In this document: positions 27,285-35,787 of the stretch, piece after piece | Layout of the letters: every line of letters begins with the position of its first letter | How positions within the stretch are numbered: position 1 is the first letter of the stretch | Assembly: GCF_000091305.1 (NCBI RefSeq) | Contig: NC_013929.1 | Location: forward strand, 2,046,001-2,110,000 | Origin: Streptomyces scabiei 87.22 | GTDB lineage: Bacteria > Actinomycetota > Actinomycetes > Streptomycetales > Streptomycetaceae | Length of the DNA: 64,000 nucleotides | Direction: 5' to 3' | Notes under the pieces: model-generated | What the model saw: only the letters and a program-made list of their open reading frames with translations | The model's database searches: none | Told to the model about the DNA's origin: nothing | Translations under genes and position numbers: made by a program

Positions 27285-28787
27285 GTGGACCGTCACCCGT
27301 TGTCCGACGCCGAGGCGGCGCTGGGCGCCGAACTGGGCGCCGTGCGCCCCGATCTGGTGCTGCCCTACACGACCGCTCTGCCCGGCGCCCGAGCGGCCGT
27401 GCTGTCCCGGCTGTGGCGCGGCCTCGTCCATGAGCCGCTGCCGTGGGTGGTGCGCCGGGACACGGCCGGGGCCGACGGCGTCACGCTCCACCTCGCCGAC
27501 GGCCGCCGGCTGCACGGCCCGGCCGTGGACCCGTACGACACCGCCGCGCACACCGAGGAGGTGTGGTGCGACGAGCGGCCCTACGACCGTCCGGCGCGGC
27601 TGATGGCCGCCCTCGCGGTGCCGCACAGCGCGGCCTTCGCCGTCGAGCTGGACCACAGCGCGGCCTCGCTGGCGCTGTCCCGGGCCGGTGCCGCGGAGGC
27701 CGCCACCGCACCGGCCACCGGCTGGGAGTGGGAACAGCTGATCGTCGACGGCCATCCCTTCCACCCCAACTGCCGTTCGCGTCCGGGTTTCTCGGCGGGC
27801 GACCAGCTCGCCTACGGGCCGGAGCACCGGCAGGTCGTACGGCTGGGCCTGGCACCGGTGGAGGACGCGCTGGTCGTCGGGGAGTGGCCGGCCGAGTTCC
27901 GGGACGGCGGGCGGGTGCTGGTGCCGGTGCATCCGTGGCAGGCGGCCCATGTCCTCAAGTGCCCGCCGGGGGAGGTGATCGAGGCGCACCCGCTGATGTC
28001 CCTGCGCACCCTGGCCCTCGCGGACGGCGGCCCGCACGTCAAGACCGCGCTGAGCGCCCGGCTGACCTCGTCCGTCCGGGACATCTCGGTCTACTCGATC
28101 GAGACGTCGGCGATCGTGTCCGACTTCATGGCGGAGGTCGCCGGCCGCACCGAGGGGCTGCTGCACGTCACGCGCACCCTCGGCGCGGTCACCGCCGGTT
28201 CGCCCGATCTCGCGGCGGTGCTGCGCGAGTCGCCGGAGACGTACGCGGACACGGCGACGGGCGAACGGGTCCTGCCGGTGGCCGCGCTCGCGATGACCGA
28301 GCTGCCCCGGTCGCCATCCTGGCTGGCGGACTTCGCCCGGCTCGCCCTCACGGTCTGTCTCCGGCTGCTCGACCTCGGCGTGGCCCTGGAGGCGCACGGC
28401 CAGAACCTCCTGGTGGTCCTGTCCCCCTCGGGTGCCCCCCGCCGGCTCGTCTACCGGGACCTCGCGGACATCCGGGTCAGCCCCGCGCGCCTGGCCCGGC
28501 ACGGCGTCCCCGCCCCGGCGATGACCGGCCGCATCGTCACGGACGACGAGACAGTCCTGCGGCGCAAGCTGTTCGGCGCCCTGATCACGGGCGCGCTGGG
28601 GGCCACGGCCGGTTCGACACCGGCGCTGCGCGAGGCGCTGTCCGCCGCCCTGCGGGATCTGCCGCGCACACCCGATCTGGGCACGTTGCTGGAGGGGCCG
28701 GTACCGACGAAGGCGTTGACGCTGATGCGTCTTTCGCCGGAGCGGCCCGGTGACATCTGGGCGGAGCTGCCGAGTCCGCTGCGGTGA
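27285..28787 (+). CDS. IucA/IucC-family siderophore synthetase, second copy
   Basis: The GTG at 27285, preceded by GAGGAG, gives 500 residues. Motifs: LIVDGHPFHPNCRSRPGF, VLVPVHPWQAAHVL, HVKTALSARLTSSVRDIS and ALEAHGQNLLVVL, then RLVYRDLADIRVSP. The product is shorter at the N-terminus than its divergent partner and has no repeat insert. It is divergent enough to act on a different substrate. The 180-bp gap between the two starts contains no recognisable DmdR-type iron box, so control by iron is not evident. The stop lies inside a 22-bp tandem duplication. Confidence 0.9.
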   Translation: MDRHPLSDAEAALGAELGAVRPDLVLPYTTALPGARAAVLSRLWRGLVHEPLPWVVRRDTAGADGVTLHLADGRRLHGPAVDPYDTAAHTEEVWCDERPYDRPARLMAALAVPHSAAFAVELDHSAASLALSRAGAAEAATAPATGWEWEQLIVDGHPFHPNCRSRPGFSAGDQLAYGPEHRQVVRLGLAPVEDALVVGEWPAEFRDGGRVLVPVHPWQAAHVLKCPPGEVIEAHPLMSLRTLALADGGPHVKTALSARLTSSVRDISVYSIETSAIVSDFMAEVAGRTEGLLHVTRTLGAVTAGSPDLAAVLRESPETYADTATGERVLPVAALAMTELPRSPSWLADFARLALTVCLRLLDLGVALEAHGQNLLVVLSPSGAPRRLVYRDLADIRVSPARLARHGVPAPAMTGRIVTDDETVLRRKLFGALITGALGATAGSTPALREALSAALRDLPRTPDLGTLLEGPVPTKALTLMRLSPERPGDIWAELPSPLR

Positions 28788-28817
28788 CCGACGGGGTCCG
28801 CTGCGGTGGCCGATGAG
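28774..28817. repeat. 22-bp tandem duplication across a stop codon
   Basis: Units at 28774-28795 and 28796-28817 share GTCCGCTGCGGTG and differ at a few bases. The first contains the last Leu-Arg codons and TGA of the siderophore synthetase gene. Confidence 0.8.
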
Positions 28818-28917
28818 GTCCGAAGGGCATCGCCCGCGCGTCGAGCGCCCGGTGAACGGATCGTCAACAGGCGGTCTCGTTTTGAAGGGTGACCCTCCGG
28901 ATCAATAGGATCCGCCG

Positions 28918-30186
28918 ATGATCACAAGACAAAGGCTGGCGACAGGGGCGTTCGTCCTGCTCGCCGTCCTGACGGCCGGGATCGCGGTCCCGACCACGGC
29001 AGTCGCCGACGAGATTTCGGCCACCGCGCCCAAGGTCAACCTCCTGCTGGACGTCAGCGGTTCGATGCGGGCCAAGGACATCGACGGCCAGTCCCGCATG
29101 TCCGCGGCGAAGCAGGCGTTCAACGAGGTGCTGGACGCCACGCCGAAGGAGGTGCAGCTCGGCATCCGCACCCTGGGCGCCGATTACCCGGGCGACGACC
29201 GCAAGACGGGCTGCAAGGACACCGCGCAGCTGTACCCGGTGGGGCCGCTGGACCGTACGGAGGCGAAGACGGCGGTGGCGACGCTCGCCCCGACCGGCTG
29301 GACCCCGATCGGCCCGGCGCTGCTGAAGGCGGCCGACGACCTGGAGGGCGGCGAGGGCACCAAGCGGATCGTGCTGATCAGCGACGGTGAGGACACCTGC
29401 GCCCCGTTGGACCCGTGCGAGGTGGCCCGCGAGATCGCGGCGAAGGGCATCGGCCTGACCATCGACACGCTCGGCCTCGTCCCGAACGCCAAGCTGCGCG
29501 TCCAGCTCAGCTGTATCGCGGAGGCGACCGGCGGCACGTACACCTCGATCGAGCACCGCGACGAACTCACCGACAGGGTCAACCAGTTGGTCGACCGGGC
29601 CGCCGACCCCGTGGTCGTGCCGAAGGCCGTCGAGGGCGCCGAGGCGTGCGCGAAGGCGCCGACGCTCACCTCGGGTCTGTACACCGACCGCGAGGAGTTC
29701 GCCCGGCAGCGCTGGTACCGCGTGGACGTGAAGCCCGGTCAGGAGCTGCGCGCCTCGGTGAGCGTCGCCGCCGACCGTGACGTCAACCCGGACTACGGGG
29801 TGCTGCTGCGCGCGGTGACCGCCGAGAACCGTGAGATCGTCCGCGGCGAGGCGGCCGGCAACGGCCGTACCGACGTCATCTCGACGGGTCTGCGCTACCC
29901 GAAGGCCGAGGACGAGGACGACGCGGACGAGGACGCCGCCGAGACCGTGTGCCTCCAGGTGACCCACTCCTACGCGCCGGCGAGCGGGGTGAAGACCACC
30001 CCCGGTCTGCCGCTCGAGATCACCGTCGACGTCGTGGAGGCTCCCGACCAGGCCGCGGACGTGGCCTCCTTCGGCCTGGGCCGCGGCTGGTGGCTGCTGG
30101 GTGTGCTGGTGCTCGTCGGGTTCCTGGCGGGTGTGCTGTGGGGCTGGCTGTCACGCTGGCGGGTCGCGGTCTGGAGGACCAACTGA
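28918..30186 (+). CDS. Secreted, membrane-anchored von Willebrand factor A protein
   Basis: The 422-residue protein has a signal peptide (residues 1-31, ending in TTAVADE). A vWA domain with intact MIDAS runs from about 38 (VNLLLDVSGSMR, later TPIGPAL and ISDGEDTC). Several Cys residues (GCKDTAQLY, CAPLDPC, QLSCIAE, EACAKAP) could pair outside the cell. After a beta-rich region and an acidic patch (AEDEDDADEDAAE) a C-terminal helix WWLLGVLVLVGFLAGVLWGW anchors it, leaving a short basic tail inside. The stop overlaps the next ATG (TGATG). Ligand unknown. AGGA and a short inverted repeat precede the start. Confidence 0.9.
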   Translation: MITRQRLATGAFVLLAVLTAGIAVPTTAVADEISATAPKVNLLLDVSGSMRAKDIDGQSRMSAAKQAFNEVLDATPKEVQLGIRTLGADYPGDDRKTGCKDTAQLYPVGPLDRTEAKTAVATLAPTGWTPIGPALLKAADDLEGGEGTKRIVLISDGEDTCAPLDPCEVAREIAAKGIGLTIDTLGLVPNAKLRVQLSCIAEATGGTYTSIEHRDELTDRVNQLVDRAADPVVVPKAVEGAEACAKAPTLTSGLYTDREEFARQRWYRVDVKPGQELRASVSVAADRDVNPDYGVLLRAVTAENREIVRGEAAGNGRTDVISTGLRYPKAEDEDDADEDAAETVCLQVTHSYAPASGVKTTPGLPLEITVDVVEAPDQAADVASFGLGRGWWLLGVLVLVGFLAGVLWGWLSRWRVAVWRTN

Positions 30187-31001
30187 TGCGGATCACACGT
30201 GTGCTGGGTGCGGCCCTGCTGATGTTCGGCCTGGCCGTGGCCCCGGCGGTCGCCGACTCCACCCCCACCGCGAGCCCCGCGAAGGACGGTGACGCGCCCA
30301 CGGAGGCGGGCACCTCCTTCCGTACGGCCACGGAGTTCGAGCAGGGGGAGACCGCGACGGCGAACGCCTCGACCGGTGACTACCTGTACTGGTCGTTCCC
30401 GGCCGACGCGGGGCAACGGCCCACCGTGCGGGCGACCGTGAAACTGCCCGAGGGCGCCGGGTCCGCCTCCACCTGGCAGCTCGACGTGTACGACGGACTG
30501 CGGCGCCGCCAGGCGTGCCAGTACGGGGCGCAGACCCGGACCGCCGGGGCGGCGGCGGCCTCCGTCGAGCTGTCCTGCACCCTGCGCACGGTGCGCGCCT
30601 GGTCGGAGCCGTGGGCCGACGATCCGCTGCCGGGCACGTACTACCTCCGCCTCACCACGATCCGGCTGGCGACCGCCGACCTGGGGCTGCCCGTCGGCGC
30701 CGAGGTCGGCGTCGAGTCGAAGGACATGGGCGGCGCCGCGGCCGTCGACGGCTCGCTGGCCCAGCCGCTGGTGCCCGGCATCGCCGTCACCTCGGCCAAG
30801 GACGAGGCCGAGGACGACTCCTCCGCCGAGGCCGTCCTCTCCTCGCTCGAACCCGACGACGGGTGGGCCTCCGGCTGGTGGAGCGACCGCTGGGTGTGGA
30901 CGGCGCTGGGGGCGGTGCTGGCGGCTCTGGCCGGCATCGGCGGCTACACGCTGACCCGTGGCTCGGGCCGCCCGGCCCGGGTACCGCCGCCGGGCGCCTG
31001 A
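30186..31001 (+). CDS. Exported single-pass membrane protein coupled to the vWA gene
   Basis: The 271-residue product starts in the TGATG overlap with the vWA gene. It has a signal peptide (residues 1-24, AVAPAVADS), an extracytoplasmic domain, and a C-terminal membrane helix (WTALGAVLAALAGIGGYTL) with a short basic end. The middle contains FPADAGQRPTVRATVKLPEG and a Cys pair (QACQYG, LSCTL), resembling beta-sandwich pre-peptidase-like domains. I do not recognise a named family. The same topology as the vWA protein suggests a surface complex. Confidence 0.82.
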   Translation: MRITRVLGAALLMFGLAVAPAVADSTPTASPAKDGDAPTEAGTSFRTATEFEQGETATANASTGDYLYWSFPADAGQRPTVRATVKLPEGAGSASTWQLDVYDGLRRRQACQYGAQTRTAGAAAASVELSCTLRTVRAWSEPWADDPLPGTYYLRLTTIRLATADLGLPVGAEVGVESKDMGGAAAVDGSLAQPLVPGIAVTSAKDEAEDDSSAEAVLSSLEPDDGWASGWWSDRWVWTALGAVLAALAGIGGYTLTRGSGRPARVPPPGA

Positions 31002-31013
31002 CGGTCACCCCCT

Positions 31014-31046
31014 GGGCCCGCCGAACCCTTCCGGTTCGGCGGGCCC
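31014..31046. terminator. 14-bp hairpin terminator after the vWA operon
   Basis: GGGCCCGCCGAACC (31014-31027) pairs perfectly with 31033-31046 around CTTCC. It lies 13 nt past the operon's last stop. Confidence 0.75.
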
Positions 31047-31090
31047 TCGTGCGGGGAGGGTGACGAGTCCGGGGAACCTTTCGATCCCGT

Positions 31091-31160
31091 CCGCAGCTCC
31101 TGCTTTTCAGGGGCGCGGGGAACTGCGCGAGAAGCCCCACCGGAGCCGCGGCCGACCACG
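31091..31160 (-). repeat. Dispersed intergenic repeat, copy 3 (inverted)
   Basis: Read on the minus strand this copy contains GGTGGGGCTTCTCGCGCAGT followed by the CCCCGCGCCCC-TGAAAAGCAGG core shared with 9430 and 11430. It lies between the vWA operon terminator and the HxlR stop. Confidence 0.75.
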
Positions 31161-31164
31161 AACC

Positions 31165-31797
31165 TCACACCTCCCGCAACTCCTTGGCCGACGCCCCCTC
31201 CCCCACCACCTCGACCAGCCCTCGCCGCACCGCCTCCCGCAACCCCAGCTCCCCCCGGCCCAGCGCACCGCAGGTGTCCGTGTCGAGGATCAGCCGTACG
31301 TCCGCCTCCCCCGGCGCGGCCCCCTCCCCGTACACCGGCCCCTCCCCGGCGCCCACCCGCACGTGGAACTCCCCTTCCTCCAGGCGGACTTCGACGATCC
31401 CGGCGGCCGCCCCCTCCAGCGCTCGCAGCAGCGGCAGCGCGAACCAGTGGGCCCGTACGGCGTCGGTGGGCCGCCGCTCCCCGAGCGCGCCCTCCCCCCA
31501 CTCCCCGAGCGCCTGCAGCACCGGCAGCAACTCCCGCCCCCGGTCGGTGAGTTCATAGACGTACGCGGCCCCCGGCGGGGGCAGACGTCGCCGCGTCGAC
31601 ACCCCGTCCCGCTCCATGTCCTTCAACCGCGACGCGAGGACGTCCGTGCTGACGCCCGGCAGGTCCGCGTGCAGGTCCGTGTAGCGACGCGGCCCGGCGA
31701 GCAGTTCCCGCACGATCAGCAGGGTCCAGCGGTCACCGACGAGGTCGAGCGCCCGAGCGGCGGAACAGTACTGGTCGTAGCTTCGGCGAGGTGACAT
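31165..31797 (-). CDS. HxlR-family regulator with C-terminal SCP2-like domain
   Basis: The ATG at 31797 gives 210 residues. Residues 1-100 are an HxlR winged helix (YDQYCSAARALDLVGDRWTLLIVRELLAGPRRYTDL, GVSTDVLASRLKDMERDGV, YELTDRGREL). The remaining 100 residues (VEVRLEEGEFHVRVG, ADVRLILDTDTCGALGRGEL) resemble a sterol-carrier-type SCP2 domain, which could bind a hydrophobic ligand. It is divergent from the aminotransferase gene, with two inverted repeats in the 95-bp gap, so it probably regulates both genes. Confidence 0.87.
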   Translation of the reverse strand: MSPRRSYDQYCSAARALDLVGDRWTLLIVRELLAGPRRYTDLHADLPGVSTDVLASRLKDMERDGVSTRRRLPPPGAAYVYELTDRGRELLPVLQALGEWGEGALGERRPTDAVRAHWFALPLLRALEGAAAGIVEVRLEEGEFHVRVGAGEGPVYGEGAAPGEADVRLILDTDTCGALGRGELGLREAVRRGLVEVVGEGASAKELREV

Positions 31798-31819
31798 GGA
31801 ACGCAGTCTAGACAAGTCG

Positions 31820-31854
31820 TTGGACTTTCCAAGCGCCTACTTGGTAAAACCAAG
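31820..31854. promoter_or_regulatory. Pair of inverted repeats, candidate HxlR operator
   Basis: TTGGACTTTCCAA (31820-31832) and CTTGGTAAAACCAAG (31840-31854) share the pattern TTGG-N5-CCAAG. Their centres are 21 bp apart, two helical turns, in the gap between the HxlR gene and the aminotransferase gene. Confidence 0.62.
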
Positions 31855-31892
31855 CGAACCAGGCGACCCAACGAACCGGAGGGCGAGAGCGC

Positions 31893-33101
31893 ATGGAGTT
31901 CCGGCAGTCGAGCAAGCTCAGCGAGGTCTGTTACGAGATCCGCGGACCCGTGATCGAGCAGGCGAACGCACTGGAGGAGGCGGGCCACAGCGTCCTGCGC
32001 CTCAACACCGGCAACCCCGCGCTCTTCGGCTTCGAGGCACCGGAGGAGATCCTCCAGGACATGATCCGGATGCTGCCGAGGGCCCACGGCTACACGGACT
32101 CGCGCGGCGTCCTCTCGGCCCGCCGCGCGGTCGCCCAGCGCTACCAGGACCGGGGCCTGGACGTCGACGTGGACGACGTCTTCCTCGGCAACGGCGTCTC
32201 CGAGCTGGTCTCCATGGCCGTCCAGGCGCTGATCGAGGACGGCGACGAGATCCTGATCCCGGCCCCCGACTTCCCCCTGTGGACGGCGGTCACCACCCTC
32301 GCCGGCGGCAATGCGGTGCACTACCTCTGCGACGAACAGGCCGACTGGTACCCGGACCTGGACGACATGGCGTCGAAGATCACCGACCGCACCAGGGCCG
32401 TCGTCATCATCAACCCCAACAACCCCACCGGCGCGGTCTACCCGAAGGAGATCATCGAGGGCATCCTCGACCTCGCCCGCCGCCACGGCCTGATGGTCTT
32501 CGCCGACGAGATCTACGACCAGATCCTGTACGACGACGCCGTGCACCACTCGGCCGCCGCGCTCGCCCCCGACCTGGTCGTCCTCACCTTCTGCGGCCTG
32601 TCGAAGACCTACCGCGTCGCGGGCTTCCGCTCCGGGTGGCTGGTCGTCACCGGCCCGCGACAGCACGCCCGCAACTATCTGGAGGGACTGACGATGCTGG
32701 CCTCCATGCGGCTGTGCGCCAACGCGCCCGCCCAGTACGCCATCCAGGCCGCGCTCGGCGGCCGCCAGTCCATCACCGAGCTGACGACGCCGGGCGGCCG
32801 TCTGTACGAACAGCGCGACGTGGCTTGGGAGAAGCTCAACGAGATCCCCGGTGTCTCCTGCGTGAAGCCCAAGGGCGCCCTCTACGCCTTCCCCCGGCTC
32901 GACCCCAAGGTGCACAAGATCCACGACGACGAGAGGTTCGTCCTGGACCTGCTCCTGCGCGAGAAGATCCAGGTCGTCCAGGGCACCGGCTTCAACTGGC
33001 CCGCCCCCGACCACTTCCGCATCCTCACCCTCCCCCACGCGGACGACCTGGACGCGGCGATCAGCCGCATCGGCCGGTTCCTGAGCGGGTACCGGCAGTA
33101 G
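31893..33101 (+). CDS. alaA: Alanine/glutamate-pyruvate aminotransferase (AlaA-like)
   Basis: The 402-residue PLP enzyme is strongly similar throughout to E. coli AlaA: SSKLSEVCYEIRGPVI near the N-terminus, LFLGNGVSEL-type region, PAPDFPLWTAVTTLAGG, IINPNNPTGAVY, FADEIYDQILYDDA, the PLP-Lys in GLSKTYRVAGFRSGW, and GTGFNWPAPDHFRILTLP. It interconverts pyruvate/glutamate with alanine/2-oxoglutarate. The divergent HxlR gene and paired operators suggest transcriptional control. The similarity to a proteobacterial enzyme is notable but this family is also widespread in actinobacteria. Confidence 0.93.
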   Translation: MEFRQSSKLSEVCYEIRGPVIEQANALEEAGHSVLRLNTGNPALFGFEAPEEILQDMIRMLPRAHGYTDSRGVLSARRAVAQRYQDRGLDVDVDDVFLGNGVSELVSMAVQALIEDGDEILIPAPDFPLWTAVTTLAGGNAVHYLCDEQADWYPDLDDMASKITDRTRAVVIINPNNPTGAVYPKEIIEGILDLARRHGLMVFADEIYDQILYDDAVHHSAAALAPDLVVLTFCGLSKTYRVAGFRSGWLVVTGPRQHARNYLEGLTMLASMRLCANAPAQYAIQAALGGRQSITELTTPGGRLYEQRDVAWEKLNEIPGVSCVKPKGALYAFPRLDPKVHKIHDDERFVLDLLLREKIQVVQGTGFNWPAPDHFRILTLPHADDLDAAISRIGRFLSGYRQ

Positions 33102-33161
33102 CGGCCCCGGGCGCACGCGTCGGAGTACCTGCGGTGGCGGCCCCGGACGCACGCGTCACTC
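33090..33161. repeat. 36-bp imperfect tandem duplication at two gene ends
   Basis: The unit beginning GTACCGGCAGTAGCGG recurs 36 bp later as GTACCTGCGGTGGCGG; both continue with CCCCGG[G/A]CGCACGCGTC. The first copy contains the aminotransferase stop codon and the second reaches the stop of the opposing methyltransferase gene. Confidence 0.8.
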
Positions 33162-33809
33162 CTCGGCCTTGCGGGCCAGCATCTGGATCTCCTTGAACTG
33201 TCTGCGGTCGGTGGGCTGCGGCTCGCGCACCATCCGGGCCACCTCGGCCAGCCCGCACGCGCGCAGCAGCGCGGCGAGGTGGTCGGGCCACCAGCGATGG
33301 GCGGGCGCGACCGTGTGGTCGAAGACCTGTGTCGGACGGGACGGCCCCTCGCTCGCCGAGAAGCCGATGAGCAGATGTCCGCTGGGCGCCGGCACCCGGT
33401 GGAACTCGGCCAGCAGGAGCGGGACTTCGGAGGGCGGGGTGTGGATGACGGACCACCGCGACAGGACGCCGCCGAGCACACCGTCCGCGAGGTCCAGCGC
33501 GGCCATCGAGCCCACGTCGAACCGCAGGCCGGGGTGGGCCTCCCGGGCCAGTTCGATCATCGCGGGCGAGGCGTCCACACCGAACGCGTCCAGCCCCAGC
33601 CCGGCGAGATGGGCGGTGACATGGCCGGGCCCGCACCCCAGGTCCGCGACCCGGCCGTCCCCGCTCGCCCGTGCGACCTCGGCGAAGGCGCCCAGGATCG
33701 CGCGGTCCAGGGGGCTGTCCCGCAACGAGTCGGCGAAGATCCGCGCATAGGTGGGGGCGACGGCGTCGTAGGCATCCCGGGTGGCGCCGAAGGCATCGTG
33801 TGCGACCAT
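33156..33809 (-). CDS. Class I SAM-dependent methyltransferase
   Basis: The 217-residue protein has motif I VADLGCGPGHVTAHLA (about 54-69), motif II in FGVDASPAMIELARE, and a later LLIGFSASEG strand, all typical of small-molecule methyltransferases. The substrate is unknown. An in-frame ATG at 33875 has a better ribosome site (GGGGGAGG) but adds a Pro/Ala-rich 22-residue tail; I prefer 33809. If 33875 is used, the divergent HAD gene starts only 15 bp away. Confidence 0.87.
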   Translation of the reverse strand: MVAHDAFGATRDAYDAVAPTYARIFADSLRDSPLDRAILGAFAEVARASGDGRVADLGCGPGHVTAHLAGLGLDAFGVDASPAMIELAREAHPGLRFDVGSMAALDLADGVLGGVLSRWSVIHTPPSEVPLLLAEFHRVPAPSGHLLIGFSASEGPSRPTQVFDHTVAPAHRWWPDHLAALLRACGLAEVARMVREPQPTDRRQFKEIQMLARKAEE

Positions 33810-33890
33810 GCCCGCGACAGTGGTCGGCGGCACGGCGATCGCCGGCGCCGGGACGTGCGGAGACCGCCCCGGCATGGGTAGACCTCCCCC

Positions 33891-34460
33891 ATGACTGACC
33901 GGCCCCTGCTCCTCCTCGACGTCGACGGTCCCCTCAACCCGTTCGGTGCCCGGTGGTGGCGCCCACGCGGCTATGTGACCCGCCGGGTGCATCCCTCGGT
34001 CTGGTCCTCGCGGCAGAAACCCGGGTCCCGGCGGCTGCGCCGGGGCCTCCGGGTCCGGCTGAACCCGGCGCACGGGGAGCGACTGCTCGCGCTGCCCTAC
34101 GAGTTGGCGTGGGCCACGACGTGGATGCACGAGGCCAACGAGATGATCGGGCCGGTGATCGGCCTGCCCCGCGACCTGCCGGTCATCGAGTTCGGCAACC
34201 TCTTCGCCCCGGACGCGGACGGGCTCTACTGGAAGACCCGGGAGGTCCTGGCGTGGGCGGCGGGGCGGCCGTTCGTCTGGGTCGACGACATGATCACCGA
34301 CCTCGACGTCCGGCATGTGGCCGAACACCACGGCACCCCGGCCCTGCTGTTGCGGATCGATCCGCGCCGGGGCCTCGGGGAGGAGGAGTTCAGGGACCTG
34401 GAGCGATGGGCGCGCGCCCTGGGCGGCTGCCCGGAGGGCATCGGCGGGGCGGGATCGTAG
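33891..34460 (+). CDS. HAD-like hydrolase
   Basis: The 189-residue protein begins LLLLDVDGPLNPFG, where Asp10 and Asp12 match the HAD nucleophile and acid/base positions. The acidic motif IV is FVWVDDMITDLD near residue 126. A phosphatase acting on a small substrate is likely. No ribosome site precedes the ATG, and the divergent gene is close, so the mRNA may be leaderless. The phosphatase-family gene follows after 9 bp. Confidence 0.82.
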   Translation: MTDRPLLLLDVDGPLNPFGARWWRPRGYVTRRVHPSVWSSRQKPGSRRLRRGLRVRLNPAHGERLLALPYELAWATTWMHEANEMIGPVIGLPRDLPVIEFGNLFAPDADGLYWKTREVLAWAAGRPFVWVDDMITDLDVRHVAEHHGTPALLLRIDPRRGLGEEEFRDLERWARALGGCPEGIGGAGS

Positions 34461-34469
34461 CCTGGGGAC

Positions 34470-35069
34470 ATGGGTGATCTTCTTCTGGTGCGGCACGGTG
34501 AGACCGAGTGGTCGGCGTCCGGGCAGCACACGAGCTGGACCGACATCCCGCTGACGGACCACGGCCGCGAGCAGGCGAGCGGCCTCGCCCCGCTGCTGGC
34601 CTCCCACCGCGTCGGCACCGTCTTCGTGAGCCCGCTGAAGCGGGCCCGGGAGACCGCGGAGCTGGCCGGGCTCACCGGGGCGCGCGTCGACGCGGATCTC
34701 GTCGAGTGGGACTACGGCGGGTACGAGGGCGTCACGACCGTCGAGATCCATCGCACGCGGCCGGACTGGTTCCTGTTCACGGACGGGGTCGCGCCCGGTC
34801 CGCCGGAGCACCCCGGGGAGAGCCCGGCGGAGGTCGGGGCGCGCGCGGACCGGATGCTGGCGAAGGCCCACGCGGCGCTGGGGAACACCGAGGGGAGCGT
34901 GGTGCTCGTGGCGCACGGGCACTTCCTGCGCGTCCTCACGGCCCGCTATCTCGGCCTGCCGGCCTCCGGCGGCGCGCTGTTCCAGCTGGCCACGGGCACG
35001 GTCTGCCGCCTCGGCACGGAGCACGGGCGCCCGGTCGTCGCGGGGTGGAATGTCAGACCCTCCTCGTAG
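34470..35069 (+). CDS. Histidine phosphatase family protein (phosphoglycerate mutase-like)
   Basis: The 199-residue protein has the catalytic LVRHGETEWS (RHG, residues 8-10), then SPLKRARETAEL, the acid EWDYGGYEG, and the second His in VLVAHGHFLRVL. These are the complete active-site residues of the superfamily. It may dephosphorylate a small metabolite. It is probably cotranscribed with the HAD gene 9 bp upstream. Confidence 0.92.
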   Translation: MGDLLLVRHGETEWSASGQHTSWTDIPLTDHGREQASGLAPLLASHRVGTVFVSPLKRARETAELAGLTGARVDADLVEWDYGGYEGVTTVEIHRTRPDWFLFTDGVAPGPPEHPGESPAEVGARADRMLAKAHAALGNTEGSVVLVAHGHFLRVLTARYLGLPASGGALFQLATGTVCRLGTEHGRPVVAGWNVRPSS

Positions 35070-35114
35070 CCTTCCGAGTGGGGTGCTCAGCGGGTCCGGG
35101 TGAGGGAGGGTGCC

Positions 35115-35768
35115 GTGACACGACCGCCGACCGCCGCCCAGCGGCGGATCATCGACGCGGCCGAGCCGGTGACCGGACGGCTGACGGGCACGGAGGCCCA
35201 GCTGGCCGCGCTGGTGAAGCGGGGGCTGGCCTTTAGGCATCCGCGTCCGCCGCACGGCCACTTCCTGACGCCGGCCGGGCACCGCGTACGGGAGACGGCA
35301 CCGGCCGGTGCCCCGGAGGCGGCGCCGCAGGACGCCGGCACCGCGCCAGCCGGGACCGGCGTCTTCACGGCCCGGGTCGGCGGCGAGGAGGCGGCCGCCG
35401 GTGGCCCGGCCCGCGACCGGGAGGTGCACAGCGCCTGGCAGGGGCTCCTGGAGCTGCGCCGGATGACCAATCCGGGCGGTGCCACGGACCGCCCCTGCGG
35501 CTGGGAGCGCACCCATCTGGTGCGGGCCGCCGCGCTGGCCCTGGAGGCCGCGGGTCACCGGCCGGCGGACGCGGACACGGCGTCGGCACGCGGGGGTTAC
35601 CGCGTGCGGGCGACTCCGCAGCCGGAGGCCGTCGCCGTGCGGGAGCCCGACCCGGCGGCGCTGGCGGCCTGCGCGGCGACGCTGGAGGGTGCGGGCTGGC
35701 AGGTGAGCGAGCACACCGATCCGCGCACCCGGGAGCGGTATCTGCTGGCCTCGCCGAGACGCGCGTGA
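35115..35768 (+). CDS. Hypothetical protein, unrecognised
   Basis: The GTG at 35115 follows GGGAGGG and gives 217 residues. The N-terminal 60 (TAAQRRIIDAAEPVTGRLTGTEAQLAALVKRGLAF) look like a small helical, perhaps winged-helix module. A proline/alanine linker follows, and the C-terminal part (RTHLVRAAALALEAAGH, EGAGWQVSEHTDPRTRERYLLASP) looks alpha/beta. No catalytic motif is evident. It follows the phosphatase by 45 bp on the same strand. Confidence 0.65.
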   Translation: MTRPPTAAQRRIIDAAEPVTGRLTGTEAQLAALVKRGLAFRHPRPPHGHFLTPAGHRVRETAPAGAPEAAPQDAGTAPAGTGVFTARVGGEEAAAGGPARDREVHSAWQGLLELRRMTNPGGATDRPCGWERTHLVRAAALALEAAGHRPADADTASARGGYRVRATPQPEAVAVREPDPAALAACAATLEGAGWQVSEHTDPRTRERYLLASPRRA

Positions 35769-35787
35769 GCGCGGGCCTCCCACGGCC

